Shown piece by piece: positions 10,184-18,616 of a DNA stretch of 64,000 nucleotides (its first letter is position 1; each line of letters starts with the position of its first letter). A model generated the notes under the pieces. It worked only from the letters and a program-made list of their open reading frames with translations. It made no database searches and was not told where the DNA came from. This stretch comes from a virus. The position numbers and the translations under genes were made by a program. The DNA is taken from IMG/VR virus record IMGVR_UViG_3300050821_007134, positions 1 to 64,000 of that record; one strand, written 5' to 3'.

Positions 10184-10222
10184 ATATTCCAATTTGGAAT
10201 ATCGCAAATTGCGATTTGCGAT
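10184..10222 (-). promoter_or_regulatory. Tandem hairpins between spike gene and CPBP gene
   Basis: Two inverted repeats fill the gap. Positions 10184-10202 form a 9-bp stem with a single central base. Positions 10201-10222 form an 8-bp stem (ATCGCAAA with TTTGCGAT) around a 6-base loop. No T-run follows on the minus strand, so an RNA-processing or partial terminator role is as likely as a true intrinsic terminator. Confidence 0.5.
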
Positions 10223-11277
10223 TAATTAGCGAATGTTTTCAAAGTGAACCCAGATATCGCCGTACTAATTACTGGTAATCCTAAATTTCCTATGCCAAAC
10301 ATTTGAGTCGTAATCGTCAAAAGAGGCTGGCCGCCGGAGCCACCCAAAAAGGTCACTCCATCCAAAGTAATCTCGGGAGCCTTGATCATCGCTAAAGACT
10401 GGGCCTGCATGTTGATCTGGGAGGCTTGTAGAGTGGCGTTCGCATTAACCATGATCGAAAGACTGTCTACGTTAAATGACGCACTGCCTTGAGCCGTTAC
10501 GGTGAGTTCATTACATTTTGCTACAATATCCTTTTGGGCCGTAAGATTTATTCCGCCGGTAGCCGTTACAGAAAAATCTTTCTTCGTAGTATTAGAGATA
10601 TTCCCATCGGCTGTTAAGGAAGCGTCTCCTGATTTATCGAAACGTTGCGTTATAGTTTTGTGATTTACTTGATAGGAACCATCTTTTTCTACTGTAATTA
10701 CAGTATTTCCCTGTGTAGCATCAATTACTGCTCCACTGTTGTCTGTAGCCCCTTTGAAGGTAAATTGAGAACTGCCGTCGGCATTTATGACTACATGGAT
10801 GCCATTGAATTCTCCCTCTAAGTGCGGACCATCGCCATCCAAAGTAGTTTTCCGATCCGGATGGGTTACGGCTCCAATTATGATAGCCTTTTCAGTCATC
10901 CCGTCTAAACAAAGAATCAGTACCACTGACCCATCTTGACCAGAAGTGTTTAACGCGCCTTTATTTTTAACTGTCTGCTTTCTTAGAGTCTTCTCGAAAA
11001 AATCAGCAATGGACCCTAAGCCTTCGGCAGACAGACAGTTTCTATAAATTAAAGGAGTCGATCCGGCATCTTCATTTTGTTCGAACACTAAAACATCATA
11101 CTCATTGGATAGCTTTGAAAAATTATTAGGATCTGACACACCGTATGTTTTAAGAATGACGCCCATTCGCATAGCTACGTTCTTATAGGTTTTGTTAAAT
11201 CCTGCAATGCCAGAACGTAACTCTTCGCCGAGAAGACCAAAGGGAAGAACTGTTCCATTCTCTAGAAAGTTTTCCAT
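10222..11277 (-). CDS. Baseplate central spike / membrane-puncturing protein
   Basis: 351 aa. Residues 1-170 suggest an OB-fold spike base (a GQDGSVVLILCLDG strand, then EKAIIIGAVTHPD). Residues 170-320 are a run of short alternating strands rich in Thr, Asn, Gly and Ala, typical of the trimeric beta-helix of gpV, gp5 and VgrG-type spikes. A Gly-rich tip segment (LGGSGGQP) follows near 305. The protein would sit on the hub below the tail tube and puncture the outer membrane. It overlaps the hub gene upstream by TAATG. No lysozyme domain is visible, unlike T4 gp5. Confidence 0.8.
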   Translation of the reverse strand: MENFLENGTVLPFGLLGEELRSGIAGFNKTYKNVAMRMGVILKTYGVSDPNNFSKLSNEYDVLVFEQNEDAGSTPLIYRNCLSAEGLGSIADFFEKTLRKQTVKNKGALNTSGQDGSVVLILCLDGMTEKAIIIGAVTHPDRKTTLDGDGPHLEGEFNGIHVVINADGSSQFTFKGATDNSGAVIDATQGNTVITVEKDGSYQVNHKTITQRFDKSGDASLTADGNISNTTKKDFSVTATGGINLTAQKDIVAKCNELTVTAQGSASFNVDSLSIMVNANATLQASQINMQAQSLAMIKAPEITLDGVTFLGGSGGQPLLTITTQMFGIGNLGLPVISTAISGFTLKTFAN

Positions 11278-13199
11278 TAGTCATTATCCTCGTTCTTTTT
11301 ATTTTTGTTTTGAGTATTAATAAAAGGTTGAGGAAAGGGAGCGCCTCCAGAATGGGGTTGATCTACGCTCTTAGGTCTATAAACAACATCTTGGCTTTCA
11401 GACACGCCAGGTAAAACTTGATTATATTTGGCATCGTTTTCTCTAAGTTTGTATGCGTCGGAGTAAGTCATTTCAGAATATGTCATGCCCTTGGCGCTGC
11501 CTTGAATATTTATGCCAGAACTTAAACTCAAAACAGTCCTAAAACTTTTACTACCGGTAATAATATTTATGGTAGCAGTATGGGTAACTTGCTCTATGTG
11601 GTAAACCGTACCATCAAATTCCAAATTGTCGCCTACGGTTATCGGATCTGCGATACCAATGCAGGCCATGGTTCCATTGAGTTTTAACTGTCCGCCGACT
11701 AGCGCATCTCCAACTATTCTGGCCCATATAGGAGCCGAGAATGTCAAATTGTCGGGGCTGTCGTCAAATTGATTTTGCGCTATATAGGGTCGAAGGCCAT
11801 TCCTTTTGATATCTTCGGCGTCGAACATGTAGTTAACTTTTGCAGTTTCGCCAGATACCTCTATACCTTTATCATTGAAATTTGACTTAGCATAGTATTG
11901 TACAAAGTTTATTCTGGCTGCTTCATCTCTTCCGATATCCAATTCATCTATTAGATCCGAAGTAATTTTCCATCTAGGAAGCGTTAAAAAAGTAGTGACT
12001 GGGATACTGTTAGCCTGCGCATCTTGCGTACCCATTGTTTGGCTAACAAAATCTGTATTGGTAAAAGGAATCTGTCTGAAAACCAATGTTGGCATAACTC
12101 GGTTGACTGCCGGTGCGATCCTAAAACAAGTATACATTTCATTCAAAGGAGTATTTGTGTACTGATTCATTATAGACCAAAGTTTAACTTGGTTCCAGAA
12201 TTCTGGCTTCAAAAGAGATAGGCCGCCACACAATTGATTGGTGTAATAAAATCCAGGATATTCTTGTTGCGGCTTCAAATTTGATGGATTCATTCCTGCA
12301 CTTAAGTTGGTCGTTGCTGTTCCTGATGCGTACTGTTGAATACCAAATAGATAAATGTAAACGTCTTTAACCGCTTGAGTAGTTTTATATTTATTTTCAT
12401 TATTTGTTTGACCAATGTCCGGATCAACAACTCCTAGGAGTCTTCCGACCAAAGTTGGAACTAAGAAATGGACATTAGGACTAATTGTTTGCCCTCCAAC
12501 TTTTCTAGATTTAGAGCTTGCGCCCGCACCAATAAAATTCATAATCAAAAATGCTATAACGTCTTGAATAGGCGGTTTACTGCTTCTGGTAACATTAGCC
12601 GACCAAAAAGCTCCAACATCACTTATGAATAAGGCCTGATTGGCCAGAGACTTTTGATTAACTAAATTGGGATTAAAATAAATTGTATTATTGAATTCTG
12701 TAAAAGCAAACCCCGTAATATTAAATAGTACGTTCTTTGTTCCAGATTCAGGATCTACTGTAACAGACCTACGAACACTCTGAACTTTAAAAAATCCTTT
12801 AAACCCATCGTTAATACCATTGATTGGCTGATTCTGTCTAGCCTGATCGGCCACACGTCTGGAATCTCTTTCCCAGTTAAGAATGTTTACGAAAACGAAA
12901 TCGCCTGGAGCAATTTCTGTCTCATAGTTAACATCTGTCATCTTCAGAACTGCGGTCATGGAAGGTGTTAAGGTTCCCTTATTCATAGTCGTAGTTACAC
13001 TTATGCAGTCATTCTCTATAACTAAAGGAGGTCTAACCTGATCTGGACTGTCAGTAGGAGTTCGTAGGGTATCTCTAAATTGCCATCTTACGAAGGTAAG
13101 AACCCACGTAGGACTAGATTGATTGACATGAAAATTCTCATCGGGGCCAGAACCCAACGGAGCTATTACTCTAGTAAAAGCTTTTACGTTATTGGACAT
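11277..13199 (-). CDS. Baseplate hub protein (gpD/gp27-like)
   Basis: 640 aa, placed between tape measure and spike as contractile-tail hub genes usually are. The N-terminal half is beta-rich with hub-like wording (VTTTMNKGTLTPSMTAVLKM, then a GDFVFVNI strand) characteristic of the gp27/gpD tube-barrel fold. The C-terminal 40 residues are disordered and charged. TAATG overlaps link it to both neighbours, implying coordinated translation. The family assignment rests on gene order and general fold features, not on a catalytic motif. Confidence 0.7.
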   Translation of the reverse strand: MSNNVKAFTRVIAPLGSGPDENFHVNQSSPTWVLTFVRWQFRDTLRTPTDSPDQVRPPLVIENDCISVTTTMNKGTLTPSMTAVLKMTDVNYETEIAPGDFVFVNILNWERDSRRVADQARQNQPINGINDGFKGFFKVQSVRRSVTVDPESGTKNVLFNITGFAFTEFNNTIYFNPNLVNQKSLANQALFISDVGAFWSANVTRSSKPPIQDVIAFLIMNFIGAGASSKSRKVGGQTISPNVHFLVPTLVGRLLGVVDPDIGQTNNENKYKTTQAVKDVYIYLFGIQQYASGTATTNLSAGMNPSNLKPQQEYPGFYYTNQLCGGLSLLKPEFWNQVKLWSIMNQYTNTPLNEMYTCFRIAPAVNRVMPTLVFRQIPFTNTDFVSQTMGTQDAQANSIPVTTFLTLPRWKITSDLIDELDIGRDEAARINFVQYYAKSNFNDKGIEVSGETAKVNYMFDAEDIKRNGLRPYIAQNQFDDSPDNLTFSAPIWARIVGDALVGGQLKLNGTMACIGIADPITVGDNLEFDGTVYHIEQVTHTATINIITGSKSFRTVLSLSSGINIQGSAKGMTYSEMTYSDAYKLRENDAKYNQVLPGVSESQDVVYRPKSVDQPHSGGAPFPQPFINTQNKNKKNEDND

Positions 13200-15478
13200 T
13201 AGGGTCCTTTACCGGCGGCAGGTTTGCCAGCCTGAGTTTGAGTGGGAGCTTTAGCTCCCTTGCCACCATTGGTAACTCTTAAAAACTCTATCATATTCTT
13301 AGTGAAATTGGCCAATGCATCGGCAGCCGGAGTAATAACCGTTACGTAGTCTCTAAAATTTTGTAAAAATCTTTGATTTAAAGCTCCAATAGCTTTCTCA
13401 TTTGCGTCTTCAACTTTTCCTGTTTCCCCGGCAGCCGCCCTTTGTTTAGCCGCAGCAATCTGATCTGCTCCAGTTCCAGTCGTAGGTTCTGCAAATCCTC
13501 TTCGCATTCCTCTAGTTCTGGCTTCGGCCTTTTGTGGGCCTCCGTAAGCTCCAGTCTGAGTTCCAGCTTCAATCATTTTTATGTATGTTGCTTTAATATC
13601 TCCAGGAAGTGAATTGATATCAACTGTAGATTCATCAAGACCATTTTGTTGGAAATATTTGTCTACCTTATCCATCTCAGTAGTGCTTAGGCCGACTTGT
13701 ACTCCTGGAAGTTGTCGCTTAGCTTTTGCAGCTGATGCTACGATATCTTTAGGTTGTACGTTTGCTTTTGCTGCTTCTGCGCGAACAGAAATATTTCGTT
13801 CATTGAGATCCTCATCTGGCATCTCCATTAACGTACCTATTCCGGTAGCGCCTAATTTGCCCAACGTAGGGTCTTGTTGCATCAAGGCAAATTGTAAAGC
13901 GCCTAGTCTTCCAGAAGTGGAAGATGATTGTTGCTGATATTCCTGATAAGCTGATTGTGCTCCTGTTAAACCTCCAGGAGTAATATTATCGCCAACAAAT
14001 CTGCCGAACCCTTGAGTAAGTCTTGCTGCGTCTTGGGGCGATTGTGCTCCGCTATTAGCGATTATTGTTCCAGCGATATCTGCGAATTGTCTAAATTCCT
14101 GTGTAAATTCTGATTTACTAAATCCACGATTGACTGCTTCTTCTAGCATTCTTTCAGTAAGTTGCTGTGCTAGTCCTGCATTGCCGGTTTGTCCACTGAT
14201 TTTCCCTAAGATTCCACCAATATTAGTGAGATTCATTCCTGCTTGAAGTTGTAATCCGCCGGTTGTAGATCTTCCTCCGCGAGTAGATCCTCCAGCGCCC
14301 ATGATTGCTTGGGTCATAGCAAGAGAGGCGGCTTCATTAGAGCCGCTCAAATTTGCAGATTCTAAATATCCACCGGCACCATGATATGTCCCGTAATCTA
14401 AACCAAGTAATCTCTGAGCCGTTAAATCTCGCTGACTATTTTGCTGAAATCTCTGAGAGGCCAAAACCTTCATAGGATTCTTTGCCATTTCAGCCTGTAA
14501 CATCTTTTGGTAATCTTGACCGTATTCTTGTTCTTTTTGCGCTTCGTAGGATTCTACGAATTCTTGGTGCATTTTGGTATTTTCTAATAACGATCCACCG
14601 GTAAGAGCTGCCCCGGTTTTGCTAAAAAATTGAGAGAAATTTGTTGGACGATTGTAATTATTTTTTAACTTGACCTTAGCTATTCTCATAGCTTCTTGAC
14701 GCTCTTGGTCAAAAGCCATATTGCCGATCGCATCTCCAGCCGACAAAGACTCTAACTGTTTGCCTAAAACATCTTGAGTAGCGCTACCCTGGGCCTGAGC
14801 CGTTGTAATTGGCAAATTGGCATACTGGTTAACCATAACGTTACCGGCAGCCGCTAAGGCCATTACGCTCGCTACGACTTTTCCCAAACCAAACAAAGTT
14901 TTCCCAATTTCTGAGATAGTGCCTCCAGGAGGCCCCTTTTTGCCGCCGCCGCCGCCCTCGTCAAAGTCCATACCTTCGAGCTGATAGCCTCTACCAGCCA
15001 AAACGTTCTGGATATTTGCCTGGCGCTTAGCTCTTTCATTGAGAGATTCTTCTATGACTTTTCTTCGAGTGGAGTGCTGTTGAATTAATTCTTGAGTTAT
15101 ATCTTGGTTTTTTCTTAATTTTTCCTCTAAGATGGCAACTTCTTCACGACTTAAATTATTGTTATCCTTCATTAATTTAGAAATTTTTGCTTCATTATTT
15201 AGTCGTTCGATGATTCTTTGGGCCAAAGCCTGATTCGTGCGATTTTGGGCGATGGTCATTTGATCCATCTCTCGACGAGCCTGTAAATTGTTTCCGGGAT
15301 TCATTGGATTGAATCCAGCGCCTACGCCGCCCATCCTGGCATTCATGGCATTCTGAGACCTAGCGATATCACCAGGTGCGTAGAGTTCTTTAAGTTTTTT
15401 CTGCATCTGATCAATCGAGCGATTGAAATCTTCGTTATCAAACTCGACTTTACCAGTGATTTTAAAGGTTTTATCCAT
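13199..15478 (-). CDS. Tail tape measure protein
   Basis: 759 aa. The N-terminal 170 residues are heptad-rich coiled coil with many Gln, Asn, Arg and Lys, followed by a Gly-rich linker (near 175) and a hydrophobic helix near 190-215 that could insert into the host membrane. The rest is Gln/Ala/Gly-rich helix with repeated phenylalanines, as in tape measures. At about 1.5 angstrom per residue the length predicts a tail near 110 nm (inference). It is the first gene of the leftward tail operon; AGGAAG lies 8 bases before the ATG. Tail assembly chaperones normally sit just upstream but are absent here. Confidence 0.75.
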   Translation of the reverse strand: MDKTFKITGKVEFDNEDFNRSIDQMQKKLKELYAPGDIARSQNAMNARMGGVGAGFNPMNPGNNLQARREMDQMTIAQNRTNQALAQRIIERLNNEAKISKLMKDNNNLSREEVAILEEKLRKNQDITQELIQQHSTRRKVIEESLNERAKRQANIQNVLAGRGYQLEGMDFDEGGGGGKKGPPGGTISEIGKTLFGLGKVVASVMALAAAGNVMVNQYANLPITTAQAQGSATQDVLGKQLESLSAGDAIGNMAFDQERQEAMRIAKVKLKNNYNRPTNFSQFFSKTGAALTGGSLLENTKMHQEFVESYEAQKEQEYGQDYQKMLQAEMAKNPMKVLASQRFQQNSQRDLTAQRLLGLDYGTYHGAGGYLESANLSGSNEAASLAMTQAIMGAGGSTRGGRSTTGGLQLQAGMNLTNIGGILGKISGQTGNAGLAQQLTERMLEEAVNRGFSKSEFTQEFRQFADIAGTIIANSGAQSPQDAARLTQGFGRFVGDNITPGGLTGAQSAYQEYQQQSSSTSGRLGALQFALMQQDPTLGKLGATGIGTLMEMPDEDLNERNISVRAEAAKANVQPKDIVASAAKAKRQLPGVQVGLSTTEMDKVDKYFQQNGLDESTVDINSLPGDIKATYIKMIEAGTQTGAYGGPQKAEARTRGMRRGFAEPTTGTGADQIAAAKQRAAAGETGKVEDANEKAIGALNQRFLQNFRDYVTVITPAADALANFTKNMIEFLRVTNGGKGAKAPTQTQAGKPAAGKGP

Positions 15479-15755
15479 TTTTTAAGCTTCCTATTTAACT
15501 TAAAGATTCCAATTCTGGGAAGTACCCCGTCTATATCCTAGATATGACATTTGGGGCGGTGCAGTATTTACCGTGTGAATAGATACTGAATGGGTATTTG
15601 ATCAAATACCCAATACAATACTTAATAATAACAAGTAGTTGTAGAACTTATTTGATTAAATCAGCGTCATTTTTGAATAGATACTGAATAGAAAGAAACC
15701 CATTGACCTAATCCGCGTTCCGCGATATTCTATTTGAAGAAAGTGGGAACAATAA
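15479..15755. promoter_or_regulatory. Divergent regulatory gap with palindrome and direct repeats
   Basis: No gene is visible in this gap between the leftward tail operon and rightward small genes. Positions 15591-15612 are a perfect 22-bp palindrome centred on TTGATCAA. A 16-bp direct repeat (TGAATAGATACTGAAT) occurs at 15576-15591, abutting the palindrome, and again at 15674-15689. The arrangement looks like operator sites controlling divergent transcription. Confidence 0.55.
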
Positions 15756-15950
15756 ATGGCTAAAAAACAATCCAAGAAGCCCCAAGCTACCTTTTTCAAA
15801 GATATGCCAAAAAATGAAAAAGAACGATTAGAACTCATGATCAGACTCAATCAAGAGGCCCTGACAGACACCGCCGAAACCGAAATTGATGACATCCTTC
15901 GAACCCAAATTGAAGGCATAAAAGAGAGAATAAAAGCTCTAAAATACTAA
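15756..15950 (+). CDS. Unknown small basic protein, 64 aa
   Basis: Lys-rich N-terminus (MAKKQSKK) followed by a helical segment rich in Glu and Lys. No family is recognised. It is the first gene rightward of the divergent operator-like gap and is followed closely by the membrane/zinc protein. The SD is weak. Confidence 0.6.
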   Translation: MAKKQSKKPQATFFKDMPKNEKERLELMIRLNQEALTDTAETEIDDILRTQIEGIKERIKALKY

Positions 15951-15960
15951 TCTTCAGTGA

Positions 15961-16218
15961 ATGCCGACGAATCCCATAAATCAATACACAATTTTATTCC
16001 TAACAATCGTGTCTATCTGGGTACTTATAGAATACCACGCGCCTATTAACGCTTTCTTCACATCGGGCTTCAAAAAATACCGTTGTAAGGCAGGACTGCA
16101 CAATGCAGCAAAATCCAAGTATTATTGCGCAGATTGCAAAAAAGCGGCCAAATCACATTTGAAGGTTATAGACGGTAACGGGGAATTTAAAAAGAAAATA
16201 AACGATTTCAAGTTTTAA
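15961..16218 (+). CDS. Small membrane protein with zinc-ribbon-like tail
   Basis: 85 aa. One N-terminal membrane helix (about residues 9-33) is followed by a basic domain holding a Cys/His cluster: C42, H47, C56 and C59 with the last pair as CADC. This suggests a membrane-anchored zinc knuckle. Function unknown. It converges on the minus-strand gene ending at 16364. Confidence 0.65.
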   Translation: MPTNPINQYTILFLTIVSIWVLIEYHAPINAFFTSGFKKYRCKAGLHNAAKSKYYCADCKKAAKSHLKVIDGNGEFKKKINDFKF

Positions 16219-16363
16219 TCTAATGGCGGAAGACATTCGTCGGACAGCCAAGTAAAACCACAAAACCCTAATTCGAAGATTTTACAACCGCAAATCCCTT
16301 TGAGATACCCAAAACTCCAGGATTTACTGACCCATAATTCTAGTCTGTGGATTTGAATAAACA

Positions 16364-16561
16364 TTATCTAAACTTGAAATCTTGAGGTTCGATCCATTGA
16401 GTGATCTTGACTTCTACTTCTACTATTCCGCAAGTTTTCCAACATTTTCTCTGTTCTTTGAGGGCTTTGACTGAAGCATAGACCGGAGTGGAATCTAGGA
16501 CTTCTCCAAGTTCATGTTGGAAATCTACTCCACACATATAGCCTTTTCTTGTATCGTTCAT
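16364..16561 (-). CDS. Unknown protein, 65 aa
   Basis: Small soluble protein with three Cys (one at residue 10, two near residues 38-42 within CWKTC) that might bind metal. ATGA overlap with the HAD phosphatase gene upstream makes it the last gene of that cluster. No family is recognised. Confidence 0.7.
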   Translation of the reverse strand: MNDTRKGYMCGVDFQHELGEVLDSTPVYASVKALKEQRKCWKTCGIVEVEVKITQWIEPQDFKFR

Positions 16562-16977
16562 TTTAAAAGCTCGATAGCCTCATCGGCTTCTTTAGAGGTT
16601 AGACCAATAAATTGACTGGGCTTGACCCAATGATCTTTGAGGGCATCGATACGGTAATCGTCATCGATGATTACGAATTTTTCAATATCTTTGTGATCTT
16701 TTAGATATTCCTCGATGTGATGAATTCTTTTATGGGGTTTGTCTTCTGCTGTCAGTCCACATACTCGGGAGGCGTCTATGCCATTGTCCGTAAGCATGTC
16801 TTTTACATATTTCATGCCATGATGGCGCCAAGTACTCGACACGACAATTTTTGCCTCGGGAACGGCTTTAAGAATCTTGTTAAGACTTTCAACAGGAGCT
16901 TTGGAAAATTTCTTAGGCTCATACCGCTTGTTGTATGGGGCTAAGACTCCGTCGAAATCTAAAAAAATTACCTTCAT
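16558..16977 (-). CDS. HAD-like phosphatase (Swiss Army Knife RNA-repair HAD type)
   Basis: 139 aa. HAD motifs in order: FLDFDGVL (nucleophile Asp7 and Asp9), VVSSTWR (motif II Ser) and IIDDDYR (motif IV acidic pair). The short cap-less size and the STWR segment resemble the HAD domain family found in Swiss Army Knife RNA-repair proteins. A phosphate-removing role on nucleotides or RNA ends is likely; the substrate is not known. It overlaps both neighbours by ATGA and lies about 2 kb from the RNA ligase/kinase genes, which supports an end-processing role by context. Confidence 0.75.
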   Translation of the reverse strand: MKVIFLDFDGVLAPYNKRYEPKKFSKAPVESLNKILKAVPEAKIVVSSTWRHHGMKYVKDMLTDNGIDASRVCGLTAEDKPHKRIHHIEEYLKDHKDIEKFVIIDDDYRIDALKDHWVKPSQFIGLTSKEADEAIELLK

Positions 16978-17225
16978 GGAGAACCTTCTGGCTTATTAGA
17001 AATATCGGTGTAACCGTAAAAATCTACCAATTTTTGAATGTACTTTTTGATTTCTTCCGTCCATCCAAAAGCTTCACCGGCATAGTAGGCTACCACGATG
17101 CAAGGGCAGCCAGTAGTTACGGCGATCATGGAGATATCGGCACTTCGATCTTTCGGATCACGATTGGACAGCCAATTGACTATTGTTCTTTTGCTGGCCT
17201 CGTAGGCTCCGACATCGATATGCAT
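16974..17225 (-). CDS. Unknown protein, 83 aa
   Basis: A short soluble protein with a central hydrophobic segment (CPCIVVAYYAGEAFGW) and a helical C-terminus. AGGAG precedes the ATG and an ATGA overlap couples it to the HAD gene. No family is recognised. Confidence 0.75.
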   Translation of the reverse strand: MHIDVGAYEASKRTIVNWLSNRDPKDRSADISMIAVTTGCPCIVVAYYAGEAFGWTEEIKKYIQKLVDFYGYTDISNKPEGSP

Positions 17226-17281
17226 AAACTCCTAAATGATAAGATTAACATTATCGGACAAAGGTCAACAAAAACAACTAT

Positions 17282-17770
17282 TTACATCTTAAGACCCCAT
17301 TTTTTAGCTAATTCTTTGCGCTTGGTCTTTGGAATTGTTTTGGATTCCATAAAGGACTTGCCGTCTAAATGCTCGATCTCGTGCTCTATGCAAATTGCGT
17401 CGATTCCTTTCATGATTCGAAGTCTAGCTTCGCCCTTCTCATTTTGGAATTGCATTTCGACCCATTCATGGCGGCTTCCGGTGACGACTTGTTCTCCGGG
17501 AGCGCTCAGGCAGGATTCCTTGAAAAGACAAGTAACCAACGATTTCTTTGTAATTATGGGATTTACGACGTTTATGCGCTCACCGGCCTCAGTATCCATG
17601 ACAAACATGCGAAACTCTAAGCCCACTTGATTTGCGGCCAGGCCGACACCATTGGCAGTGTGCATGGTTCGATACATATTATCCAATAGAAGTTTTAATT
17701 CAGTTTCGAATACTGTGACTGGAATACAGACCTTAAATAGAGCCGGATCAGGAAATTTAAGGACCTTCAT
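17282..17770 (-). CDS. def: Peptide deformylase
   Basis: 162 aa, the normal family size. It removes the formyl group from N-terminal methionine of new proteins using a metal ion. All three motifs are visible: GVGLAANQVG (residues 41-50), ESCLS (85-89, metal ligand Cys87) and HEIEHLDG (130-137, ligands His130 and His134, catalytic Glu131). The usual EGCLS is ESCLS here. Phage deformylases are known in marine phages and are thought to keep translation going during infection. It overlaps the small membrane-protein gene upstream by 14 bases. Confidence 0.92.
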   Translation of the reverse strand: MKVLKFPDPALFKVCIPVTVFETELKLLLDNMYRTMHTANGVGLAANQVGLEFRMFVMDTEAGERINVVNPIITKKSLVTCLFKESCLSAPGEQVVTGSRHEWVEMQFQNEKGEARLRIMKGIDAICIEHEIEHLDGKSFMESKTIPKTKRKELAKKWGLKM

Positions 17771-17861
17771 ACAGAAATTTTAGCGCTATCAATACAAATA
17801 GCGTTCCCCATATTAAAAACATGAAGGACACGTAGAGTGCCCGTTTTATCTTTTTCTTCAC
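17757..17861 (-). CDS. Small membrane protein, 34 aa
   Basis: Starts at GTG 17861 by GTGA overlap with the gene upstream and ends inside the start of the deformylase gene. A basic N-terminus (MKKKIKRA) is followed by one hydrophobic helix. Size and topology suit a host-membrane modulator or a holin-like peptide, but nothing specific is shown. Confidence 0.6.
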   Translation of the reverse strand: MKKKIKRALYVSFMFLIWGTLFVLIALKFLYEGP

Positions 17862-18199
17862 TTAAAGTTCCACTGAAGTTTCAACAATTGTGAATCGGTA
17901 GCGAGTTCGGTAGTAACTTTATCGCAGATGCCAAGGCTTGGCAAATCTACATGCAATTTTTTGTCTTCCACTGTTTTATAAACGAACACGCTTGCACCCA
18001 CTACGTTAATGGTTTTGTTTCCTACTAAAGATTCGGCCTTCTGATATCCCAGCTTTGTAGCAGAATCCTCTATCTTTATACTTTCTTGCTTTACGCCAGT
18101 TTGAAGGGAGGTAGCATCGGCGGCCTTATTACAAGCTAAACCGTAGTTTGCTGGAGCCATGGCACAAAGGCTGGCCATTAAACTTTCAATAAGAGCCAC
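17858..18199 (-). CDS. Secreted or periplasmic unknown protein
   Basis: 113 aa from a GTG at 18199, chosen because AAGGAAG lies just before it and the following residues form a plausible signal peptide (ALIESLMASLCAMAPANYGLA). An upstream ATG at 18235 would give 125 aa but overlap the previous gene by 50 bases. The mature part contains a beta-rich segment (NVVGASVFVYKTVEDKKLHV). Function unknown. Confidence 0.65.
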   Translation of the reverse strand: MALIESLMASLCAMAPANYGLACNKAADATSLQTGVKQESIKIEDSATKLGYQKAESLVGNKTINVVGASVFVYKTVEDKKLHVDLPSLGICDKVTTELATDSQLLKLQWNFK

Positions 18200-18398
18200 G
18201 ATTCTTCCTTTCCCACTCTTCATCGAGTTCTGCATTAGAATTAGATGGGTCTGGTACTTCTTTACTTATGATTTTATCGGAGAGTTCAAGTAAATGCGCA
18301 ACTTGGGATGGATCAGACATACCAACTTCACCAATGGCTCTCAGAGCCTCTCGGTTGGTCATTTTGCCTTTTTCCCAATCCTTACAAATGATGCACAT
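18186..18398 (-). CDS. Small CxxC protein, 70 aa
   Basis: Begins MCIICKDWEKGK; the CxxC may be half of a metal site. The helical body (REALRAIGEVG) and acidic tail resemble a type of small phage protein seen in many large phage genomes, with no known function. GAGG precedes the ATG. Confidence 0.75.
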   Translation of the reverse strand: MCIICKDWEKGKMTNREALRAIGEVGMSDPSQVAHLLELSDKIISKEVPDPSNSNAELDEEWERKNRGSY

Positions 18399-18400
18399 TG

Positions 18401-18616
18401 TTATCCTCGTTTCAAACGATCCAGGGTTCCGTACTCAGAAGTCAAATCTCGAATAAAAAAGGATGTTTGACTCAGAGCCTTCTTATTCAATTTTCTAACT
18501 TCTACGGTCACTTCTTCTAGGGAATCGTAGATGTGTCCCAGAGATCTATAAGTCTGACTGAAACCCATCATCTCCACTATATCCCATCGCTCTTTCACTT
18601 GCTCGTTATTTTTCAC
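18401..18616 (-). CDS. Unknown helical protein, 71 aa
   Basis: Starts at GTG 18616 by GTGA overlap with the RNA ligase gene, so it is translated with it. The sequence is charged and helical with a possible coiled coil in the middle. No family is recognised. Confidence 0.75.
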   Translation of the reverse strand: MKNNEQVKERWDIVEMMGFSQTYRSLGHIYDSLEEVTVEVRKLNKKALSQTSFFIRDLTSEYGTLDRLKRG

